Shown here piece by piece: positions 13,001 to 18,418 of a DNA stretch of 18,418 nt. This DNA comes from Alcaligenaceae bacterium (GTDB taxonomy: Bacteria; Pseudomonadota; Gammaproteobacteria; Burkholderiales; Burkholderiaceae_B), in the NCBI GenBank assembly GCA_947380655.1, contig CANCRX010000060.1:1-18418 (forward strand), given 5' to 3'. The stretch's first letter is position 1, and each line of letters opens with the position of its first letter. A program made the position numbers and the translations under genes. The notes under the pieces are model-generated. The model made no database searches. It saw only the letters and a list, made by a program, of their open reading frames with translations, and was not told the DNA's origin.

Positions 13001-14694
13001 AACTACCCGCTGGGCCCGCACTAGCAGCCCTGTTGATCGTTTTATTGCTAGGGGTGTTTCTGGTGGTGCCGGTTGGAACAGTCTTCATCGGCGCCTTCAT
13101 CAACTCAGATGGTACGCTTACCGCAGGGCACTTTGCTGCTTTTTTTAGCCAGCCACTCATGCAGGAAGCGTTTTTCAATAGCCTGTACGTCGCGGTGATG
13201 TCAGCCTGTTTTGCTTCACTGATTGCGGTTCCCCTTGCCTATCTGACCGTGCGGTTTGCCTTCAAGGGTGCACTCATTATCCAGACCCTGGGCGTGCTGC
13301 CCCTGATCATGCCGCCTTTTGTTGGGGCCGTTGCCTTGCAACTGATTTTTGGACGGACCGGCAGCATTAATCTGCTGCTTGATGAATGGTTCGACATCAC
13401 AATCCCTGTGATGGAAGGTCTCAACGGAGTGATTTTTGTCGAGGCGCTCCACTACTTCCCCTTTATCCTGATGAACTTAACGGTTGCACTCAGAAATATC
13501 GATGGTGCGATGGAAGAAGCCGCACTCAATATGGGCGCACGTGGTCTGCGCTTGTTCAGACGTGTGATTTTCCCCTTAGCGCTACCGGGTTTTGTTGCTG
13601 GCATGGCGCTAGTTTTTGTCAAAGTTTTTGATGATCTCGGCACACCCCTGGTACTAGGAACAACCAATATGCTGGCGCCTCAGGCTTATCTGAGGATTAC
13701 TCAAGTCGGCCTGGAAGACCCGATGGGTTATGTCATCAGCGTCATGATGATTGGATTTTCAATTCTTGCGCTCTGGTTGTCTGCGCGGGTGCTACAGGGT
13801 AAGGATTTTTCAACCACCCAGAAGGGTGGAAACTCACTCCAGCGTCGCCAACTAGGCCCCTTGCAGAGCATCCTCGCCTACACGTGGATCACGGTCGTGC
13901 TGTTATTGGTGCTCTCGCCTCATATTGGTGTGTTGCTGCTTTCGTTTGCAAGCGTGTGGAGCTTTGCCCCGCTGCCCGACGGATACACGCTCGCACACTA
14001 TGCAACCGTCTTTGAAGACTCCCCAGGCATGATCACCAACACGTTGCTCTACTGCGGCCTGGCAGCGGGAATCGATGTCGTGTTTGGCACAACGATTGCC
14101 TACCTGATGTTACGCACCAGACTCAGTGCAATGAGATGGCTGGACTGGATTGCCTCGGCCGCACTAGCCGTTCCTGGCATTGTGCTGGCGATTGGATACT
14201 TGCGTACGTTTAAAAACGTAGCGATCCCAGGTACCGACCTCATGCTGACCTCGACCTGGGTATTGATCATGATCGCCTATGCCGTTCGACGTCTGCCTTA
14301 TGCACTACGCTCTTGTGTCGCCTCATTACAGCAAGTTCATAGTTCGCTCGAAGAAGCAGCCCAATCGCTGGGGGCAACGCGACTGCGAACGATCCAGCGC
14401 GTCGTGATCCCACTCATGGTGGGGGGAATGCTGGCTGGTTTTGTCACGAGTTTTATCACTGCGGCTGTCGAACTATCCGCCACGATGATGTTAGTCACGA
14501 AAGAAAGTCAGGCTCCTATGAGCTACGGCATTTATCTTTACATGCAGAGTACCTCAGGGCGCGGGCCAGGTGCGGCTCTCGGCGTGCTGGCAGTTATTGC
14601 GGTTGCGCTCGGCACCTTCGCCTCCCACTGGCTGGTTGCGCGCCATAGCCATAGTAGTCAGCCATCCCATTCGCAGACAGGACCTGTCCAATGA
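12997..14694 (+). CDS. ABC transporter permease, two fused transmembrane domains (FbpB-like)
   Basis: Inner-membrane channel of the importer. The 565-residue protein contains two BPD_transp_1 domains in tandem, each with an EAA coupling loop for the ATPase: EEAALNMGARGLRLFRRVIFPLALPG beginning near residue 173, and the matching EEAAQSLGATRLRTIQRVVIPLMVGG near 452. Each half has about six hydrophobic segments, the first at residues 6-32. Fused permeases of this length are the rule in the FbpABC/AfuABC iron and PhnV/PotBC-related groups, so one chain supplies both halves of the channel. The start overlaps the binding-protein stop and the stop overlaps the ATPase start, both as ATGA, which implies coupled translation in fixed ratio. 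The C-terminus is a His/Ser-rich tail. Confidence 0.92.
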   Translation: MKLPAGPALAALLIVLLLGVFLVVPVGTVFIGAFINSDGTLTAGHFAAFFSQPLMQEAFFNSLYVAVMSACFASLIAVPLAYLTVRFAFKGALIIQTLGVLPLIMPPFVGAVALQLIFGRTGSINLLLDEWFDITIPVMEGLNGVIFVEALHYFPFILMNLTVALRNIDGAMEEAALNMGARGLRLFRRVIFPLALPGFVAGMALVFVKVFDDLGTPLVLGTTNMLAPQAYLRITQVGLEDPMGYVISVMMIGFSILALWLSARVLQGKDFSTTQKGGNSLQRRQLGPLQSILAYTWITVVLLLVLSPHIGVLLLSFASVWSFAPLPDGYTLAHYATVFEDSPGMITNTLLYCGLAAGIDVVFGTTIAYLMLRTRLSAMRWLDWIASAALAVPGIVLAIGYLRTFKNVAIPGTDLMLTSTWVLIMIAYAVRRLPYALRSCVASLQQVHSSLEEAAQSLGATRLRTIQRVVIPLMVGGMLAGFVTSFITAAVELSATMMLVTKESQAPMSYGIYLYMQSTSGRGPGAALGVLAVIAVALGTFASHWLVARHSHSSQPSHSQTGPVQ

Positions 14695-15806
14695 AAAAAG
14701 TCAGCGTTGAATGTCGCAATATTTCTCTGTCCTATGGGGCAACAGATATCCTGAAAGACATCAATATCAAAATTGAGCCCGGTGAATTTTTCGCGCTGCT
14801 AGGTCCCTCCGGATCTGGTAAATCGACACTACTCAGACTGATCGCCGGCTTTAATCAGGCACGCCAGGGACAGTTACTGATTGATGGCACAGACTTTGCC
14901 ACAGTTCCCCCATGGGAACGCCACATTGGAATGGTATTTCAGAGTTATGCCTTATGGCCGCATATGAACATCTGGGATAACGTCGCATTTGGTTTAGTCG
15001 AACGCCGCGTACCACGCGATGAACTCAAAAAACGTGTTCAGGCCGCGCTTGAGTTAGTGGATTTAGCTGCTTATGCAACACGCAAACCCAATCAACTCTC
15101 TGGCGGACAACAGCAGCGCGTCGCTTTGGCACGGACGATCGTCATTGAACCCCAGGTCTTGCTTCTGGACGAACCGCTTTCGAATCTGGATAAAAATCTG
15201 CGTATTCAAATGAGGCAAGAATTACTCTCTTTGCAGCGCAGGCTGGGCATCACAACAATTTTTGTCACGCATGATCAAGAAGAAGCCATGACAACGGCGG
15301 ATCGTATGGCTATTCTCAATCATGGCGTTGTGCAACAAATCGGTACGCCAACAAAATTGTATGATTTCCCCGACAATCACTTCGTCGCAAATTTTGTCGG
15401 CACCATGAATAATCTGAAGGCTCAGATTAGAGAGGCCAATGCAGAAACGATCACCATCGGTATCGGACAAAGTCCATCGATTGAAATCTCGCGTAAAAAT
15501 ATTGCTGCGATTCCTGTGGATAGTCTGACTCAGGGATCTACTGTCAGTGCGAACTGTCGGCCGCATCACATCAGGATCGAACGTGAAGCGCCGGCAGAAT
15601 CCTTAGACCGTGCATGGATTTCAGGTACAGTGCGTTCCAGTGAGTTCCTCGGAGAATTCACGCGTTATCTCATCCAGACAGCGTCTCAGATGGTCACCGC
15701 TGACCACCCTCACCGGGCAGGTCAGCCCGTTTGGCCAGTGGACTGTCCAGTCGCAGTGGGTATCGACATACAACAAATTCGAATAATGGAAGCATCGCAT
15801 GACTGA
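14691..15806 (+). CDS. ABC transporter ATP-binding protein (FbpC/PotA-like)
   Basis: Powers the importer from the cytoplasmic face. In 371 residues it has Walker A GPSGSGKST at 38-46, the Q-loop MVFQ with Q84, the signature LSGGQ at 136-140, Walker B VLLLDEP at 156-162, the D-loop SNLD at 164-167 and the H-loop H194 in FVTHDQEEAM. The C-terminal part (about 240-371) is the regulatory TOBE-type region of the MalK/PotA/FbpC group, with RPHHIRIERE and a later GEFTRYLIQ stretch. In several relatives this region senses substrate or regulators. The start overlaps the permease stop by four bases. The stop lies eight bases inside the next gene, so the phosphatase is likely coupled to it. Confidence 0.93.
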   Translation: MKKVSVECRNISLSYGATDILKDINIKIEPGEFFALLGPSGSGKSTLLRLIAGFNQARQGQLLIDGTDFATVPPWERHIGMVFQSYALWPHMNIWDNVAFGLVERRVPRDELKKRVQAALELVDLAAYATRKPNQLSGGQQQRVALARTIVIEPQVLLLDEPLSNLDKNLRIQMRQELLSLQRRLGITTIFVTHDQEEAMTTADRMAILNHGVVQQIGTPTKLYDFPDNHFVANFVGTMNNLKAQIREANAETITIGIGQSPSIEISRKNIAAIPVDSLTQGSTVSANCRPHHIRIEREAPAESLDRAWISGTVRSSEFLGEFTRYLIQTASQMVTADHPHRAGQPVWPVDCPVAVGIDIQQIRIMEASHD

Positions 15807-16446
15807 AATCTGGGTAGTTCGACACGGTGAAACCCCATGGAACACGGTTCGTCGCGTTCAGGGCTGGGAAGACATCGAGCTCAATGAAATCGGCATCAGT
15901 CAGGCGCAGGCACTGGGTCGCCACCTGGCTGAGAAAACCCAAACGTCCCACCCGATCGATGCAATCTACTCGAGCGATCTCAAACGCGCATACGTCACAG
16001 CCAACATCATTGGTACATCGCTCGGACTGACACCCCAAATAGAAAAAGGGGTGCGTGAAAGAAACTTCGGCGTGCTACAAGGTCTGATTTTCCACACGAT
16101 GCATGAACACCAGCCCGAGGCTGCAAAAATTTGGGCAAGCCGTGATCCTGAGGGTGTTATTCCTGAAGGCGAAACACTGGGTACCTTTCACCATCGCGTC
16201 GTGCAGGCGATTAACCAGATTGCAGCCCGCCATATCGGTCAACGTGTGATGGTAGTGAGTCATGGCGGTGCGATGGATATCATCTGGCGTCACGCCAGCC
16301 AGCTTAGCCTGCAAGCAGAGCGTCAGACGCCAATCGTCAATACCAGCGTCAACCGCATCTCAGTGTCGGATACGGGGTGGAAAATTATTGACTGGGGTGA
16401 TGTCAGTCATCTGAATAGCTCTTCACTGGATGACGTGACAGCCTGA
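15799..16446 (+). CDS. histidine phosphatase family protein (phosphoglycerate-mutase-like)
   Basis: Cytosolic phosphatase or mutase of the branch that forms a phosphohistidine intermediate. The 215 residues lack a signal peptide. Catalytic residues in order: R8-H9-G10 with the nucleophile H9, R63 in SSDLKRA, acidic E87 in RERNFG, and H155 in VSHGG. The signature GWEDIELNEIGISQAQALG is typical of phosphatases of the GpmB/CobC/YhfR-like group; the length is that of a phosphatase rather than of the 250-residue dPGM mutases. GGAAG-like GGAAG sits six bases before the ATG inside the ATPase gene, and the two genes overlap by eight bases. That tight link to an importer hints at dephosphorylation of an imported or derived compound, but the substrate is unknown. 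A terminator follows directly. Confidence 0.88.
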   Translation: MTEIWVVRHGETPWNTVRRVQGWEDIELNEIGISQAQALGRHLAEKTQTSHPIDAIYSSDLKRAYVTANIIGTSLGLTPQIEKGVRERNFGVLQGLIFHTMHEHQPEAAKIWASRDPEGVIPEGETLGTFHHRVVQAINQIAARHIGQRVMVVSHGGAMDIIWRHASQLSLQAERQTPIVNTSVNRISVSDTGWKIIDWGDVSHLNSSSLDDVTA

Positions 16447-16458
16447 TCAGTGAAACTG

Positions 16459-16486
16459 TCGCGCGGCGTGCTAATCGCGCGATTTT
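16459..16486 (+). terminator. intrinsic terminator ending the fpr-transporter operon
   Basis: TCGCGCG at 16459-16465 pairs perfectly with CGCGCGA at 16476-16482 across a 10-nt loop and is followed by TTTT on the plus strand, 12 bases after the phosphatase stop. The second arm lies inside the 3' end of the convergent dehydrogenase gene. The stem may also act for the minus strand, though no T-run follows there. Confidence 0.7.
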
Positions 16487-17232
16487 CTTGGTTTACGTGG
16501 TGCATTCACCGCCAGACGATCGTAAAGCCAGTCCGGCAATAAACGCATCAGCTTGGCCACCACGCCCATCTGCCAAGGTATGACCCGATAGGAACACTGA
16601 CGCTTGATCACACCTGCAGCGCGCAGCGCGAAATCGTCCGCAGCCATCAGGAAAGGCATCTTGTAAGGGTTTTTTGCAGTCATTTCGGTGCGGATATAAC
16701 CTGGCGCAATGGTGACAACACCCACTCCCATCGGTTTGAGTTCCAGTCGAAGACTTTCACAATAGGTTGCCACAGCAGCTTTTGAAGCGCTATAAGCGCC
16801 CGCCCCTGGCAAGCCTCTGACACCTGCGACGCTTGCGATGCCAACCAGCGTACCCTTGCCACGTTCAATCATCCCTTGTATGAAGGGCTCGAAAGTCGAA
16901 ACAGTCGCCATCACATTTGTATCAAAAATAGACTGAAATACAGCGAAGTCATCCGTCTGTTCTGTGAGTGTGCCGGCACTGATCCCTGCACTCGCGATCA
17001 CGACATCAACCTGACCGACCTTGTTTATAAAATCACAGGCAGCATGGTGGAGAGCCTTTCGATCGCAGACATCAAGCACATAGACATGGTGTGAACCTGG
17101 AAGAGCATTCACCAAGGCCTGCAGACGATCCGCCCGGCGCGCGACCAATCCAAGGCTATGCCCTTGTGCCGCGTACAACCGGGCAAGAGCCTGGCCCAGA
17201 CCACTACTCGCACCCGTAATAAAAATAGCCAT
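16471..17232 (-). CDS. short-chain dehydrogenase/reductase
   Basis: Rossmann-fold NAD(P)(H)-dependent oxidoreductase of the classical SDR group. In 253 residues it shows the cofactor loop TGASSGLG at 6-13, ARRADRL at 31-37 whose arginines suggest NADP(H), SAG at 81-83 in place of the NAG motif, and the catalytic S134, Y147 and K151 (YSASK). The C-terminus ends in a basic RKPRKSRD. The ATG at 17232 is chosen because MAIFITGASSG begins the first strand and because it overlaps the stop of the upstream receptor gene by one base (TAATG), a usual coupling arrangement; a start at 17274 would lie inside that gene. The substrate cannot be told from sequence. It is convergent with the phosphatase gene. 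Confidence 0.92.
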   Translation of the reverse strand: MAIFITGASSGLGQALARLYAAQGHSLGLVARRADRLQALVNALPGSHHVYVLDVCDRKALHHAACDFINKVGQVDVVIASAGISAGTLTEQTDDFAVFQSIFDTNVMATVSTFEPFIQGMIERGKGTLVGIASVAGVRGLPGAGAYSASKAAVATYCESLRLELKPMGVGVVTIAPGYIRTEMTAKNPYKMPFLMAADDFALRAAGVIKRQCSYRVIPWQMGVVAKLMRLLPDWLYDRLAVNAPRKPRKSRD

Positions 17233-18221
17233 TAGTTCGCTTTGGCGCCAGATTGACGGACGATTTGTTCCCATTTCACCATTTCAGTCTGGTTGTACTT
17301 GGCAAACTCAGCAGGCGTTGAGCCAACGGGTTCAGCCCCCATGCCAGCATATTGCTCAATAACGTTTTGCTTTTTTAAGGCCAGACTGGCTGCAGCCGAG
17401 AGTTTTTCAACAATCGCAGCAGGCGTACCTTTAGGCGCCCAATAGCCATACCACGTAGCAATATCAAAACCCGGATAGCCTGATTCAGCAATGGTTGGTA
17501 ACTCTGGCAAGGCTTTTGCGCGCGAGAGAGTCGTGACGGCAATCGCTCGGAGTTTGCCTGCCTTGATGAAAGGCATCGCAGACGGCATCGAATCAAACAT
17601 CAACTGTATCTGCCCGCCAACCAGATCAGCCAGCGCGGGTGAACTTCCCTTGTAGGGAACATGTTGCATTTCAATACCCGCTGCCATCTTGAATGACTCG
17701 CCTGCGAGCTGCTGGGCAGACGCGTTACCGGATGAGCCGAAATTTAATTTTCCTGGATTTTTACGGCCATATTCGACCAGTTCTTTAACCGACGTGACAG
17801 GCAGACTGGTCGGCACAACCAGTACCAGTGGCACGGCGGCCAGCTGGGTGATTGGCGTGAAATCCTTCAACGCATCGAAACGCATATCAGGATAAACAAA
17901 GGGATTAATGACATGTAATGACGCGTTGGCAAGAATGGTGTAGCCATCTGGTTCTGCACGCGCCACCATTTCTGCACCAATCATGCCACTGGCACCGGGA
18001 CGATTGTCAGCCACGACAGACTGTCCGAGCGTCGCACTCATCTCGGCTGCGACCACCCTGGCTGTCAGATCGGTCGGCCCACCTGGGGGATAAGGAATCA
18101 CCATCCGGATTTGCTTGTTTGGATACGCTGCAGGCTGAGCATAGGCATGCGTGAACACGGCTGCACCCAAAGCCATCACGGCGGTGGCCCGAATAGCCGT
18201 CACCATTGATATAAATTTCAT
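17232..18221 (-). CDS. Bug-family (TctC) tripartite tricarboxylate transporter receptor
   Basis: Periplasmic receptor of the Bug family, greatly expanded in Bordetella and relatives; members bind carboxylates, amino acids or nicotinate-like compounds. The 329-residue protein begins with a signal peptide (hydrophobic core about 10-23, probable cut after AYA at 28). The mature part carries the family marks YPNKQIRMVIPYPPGGPTD, VVADNRPGASGMIGAE, EPDGYTIL, LNFGSSGNAS, HVPYKGSSPALADLVGGQIQLMFD and GKLRAIAVT. AGGAGA stands about nine bases before the ATG. No membrane components of a TTT transporter are nearby, which is common for orphan Bug genes. It lies between a CoA-transferase and a dehydrogenase on the same strand, suggesting a role in uptake or sensing of an acid that is then activated to a CoA thioester. 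Confidence 0.95.
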   Translation of the reverse strand: MKFISMVTAIRATAVMALGAAVFTHAYAQPAAYPNKQIRMVIPYPPGGPTDLTARVVAAEMSATLGQSVVADNRPGASGMIGAEMVARAEPDGYTILANASLHVINPFVYPDMRFDALKDFTPITQLAAVPLVLVVPTSLPVTSVKELVEYGRKNPGKLNFGSSGNASAQQLAGESFKMAAGIEMQHVPYKGSSPALADLVGGQIQLMFDSMPSAMPFIKAGKLRAIAVTTLSRAKALPELPTIAESGYPGFDIATWYGYWAPKGTPAAIVEKLSAAASLALKKQNVIEQYAGMGAEPVGSTPAEFAKYNQTEMVKWEQIVRQSGAKAN

Positions 18222-18256
18222 ACGCTGCGATCTCCTGAATATAGATTTTTTAATTA

Positions 18257-18418
18257 TTAACTTGCTTGCAACACGACACCTGAGGCGATCAGCTGCTCAA
18301 TCTGCGAGGCGGATACACCTGATTGCTGAAGAATCTTAATCGAATCCTCTCCAATCCTGGGGGCAGAGTGCACCTTGCGCTGATGTGGGTGTGTAGGGAG
18401 TCCGATGTAAGGTAACAC
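18257..18418 (-). CDS. CaiB/BaiF-family CoA-transferase, C-terminal fragment (5' part outside window)
   Basis: The last 53 codons of a gene entering from the right edge are open and end at TAA (18257-18259). The residues LPYIGLPTHP, SAPRIGEDS, ILQQSGVSASQIEQLIASGVV match the C-terminal end of class III CoA-transferases, where PRIGEDS-like and LxxxGVV endings are common. These enzymes move CoA between carboxylic acids. The stop lies 35 bases before the Bug receptor start, so they are probably co-transcribed. The catalytic aspartate would be outside the window and cannot be checked. Confidence 0.8.
   Translation of the reverse strand: MLPYIGLPTHPHQRKVHSAPRIGEDSIKILQQSGVSASQIEQLIASGVVLQAS

Noticed and set aside
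17233..17274. Longer start for the dehydrogenase at 17274.
   Set aside because: It lies inside the Bug gene and adds 14 residues before the first beta strand of the Rossmann fold; the TAATG overlap favours 17232.
1..18418. Search for CRISPR arrays, insertion sequences, phage, toxin-antitoxin or defence genes.
   Set aside because: No regularly spaced repeats with unique spacers, no transposase or integrase motifs, and all long frames are assigned to metabolic or housekeeping families.

Overview
The window comes from a betaproteobacterium, most likely order Burkholderiales and family Alcaligenaceae (Bordetella/Advenella-like). The evidence is the conserved block glmM-folP-ftsH-rlmE with divergent yhbY and nearby greA, a divergent ppk/ppx pair next to it, a Bug-type (TctC) solute receptor beside a CaiB-like CoA-transferase, and protein sequences that read as betaproteobacterial. 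I see no tRNA, rRNA, insertion sequence, phage gene or CRISPR array. Almost every base is coding, and the longest gene-free stretch is just under 300 bp.

Left part (1-4500). A polyphosphate kinase gene (minus strand, 3' end cut off by the window edge) is divergent from an exopolyphosphatase gene (plus), so synthesis and breakdown of polyphosphate share one AT-rich control region. That region carries a perfect 17-bp direct repeat made of helically phased A-tracts. Converging on ppx is an OlsB-like N-acyltransferase whose stop codon shares a TTAA palindrome with that of ppx. It has a strong ribosome binding site and, upstream, three 11-bp-spaced repeats that resemble a PhoB box.

Middle part (4500-10640). 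This is a minus-strand housekeeping run: rlmE (23S rRNA 2'-O-methyltransferase), ftsH (membrane AAA protease, TTG start), folP (dihydropteroate synthase) and glmM (phosphoglucosamine mutase, overlapping folP by 4 bp). yhbY, an RNA-binding CRM protein with a long basic tail, starts divergently only 17 bp from rlmE. greA converges on yhbY across a perfect hairpin. Immediately upstream of greA, within its own leader, is a strong intrinsic terminator, a layout resembling the attenuated greA leader of Escherichia coli.

Right part (10640-16490). Five plus-strand genes are packed as one operon: ferredoxin-NADP+ reductase (fpr), a periplasmic substrate-binding protein with a helical C-terminal extension, a fused two-domain permease, an ABC ATPase with a TOBE-type tail, and a cytosolic histidine phosphatase. 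The last three junctions overlap (ATGA, ATGA and an 8-bp overlap), which implies translational coupling. A hairpin followed by T residues ends the operon. The transporter's substrate cannot be read from the sequence: ferric iron or a phosphorylated organic compound are both possible.

Far right (16470-18418, minus strand). A CaiB-family CoA-transferase (5' part cut off), a Bug receptor and a short-chain dehydrogenase form a probable operon, typical of carboxylic-acid use in Alcaligenaceae.

Most of the window is conserved housekeeping DNA. The parts most worth following are the fpr-ABC-phosphatase operon, the greA leader terminator, and the control regions around ppk/ppx and the OlsB-like gene.
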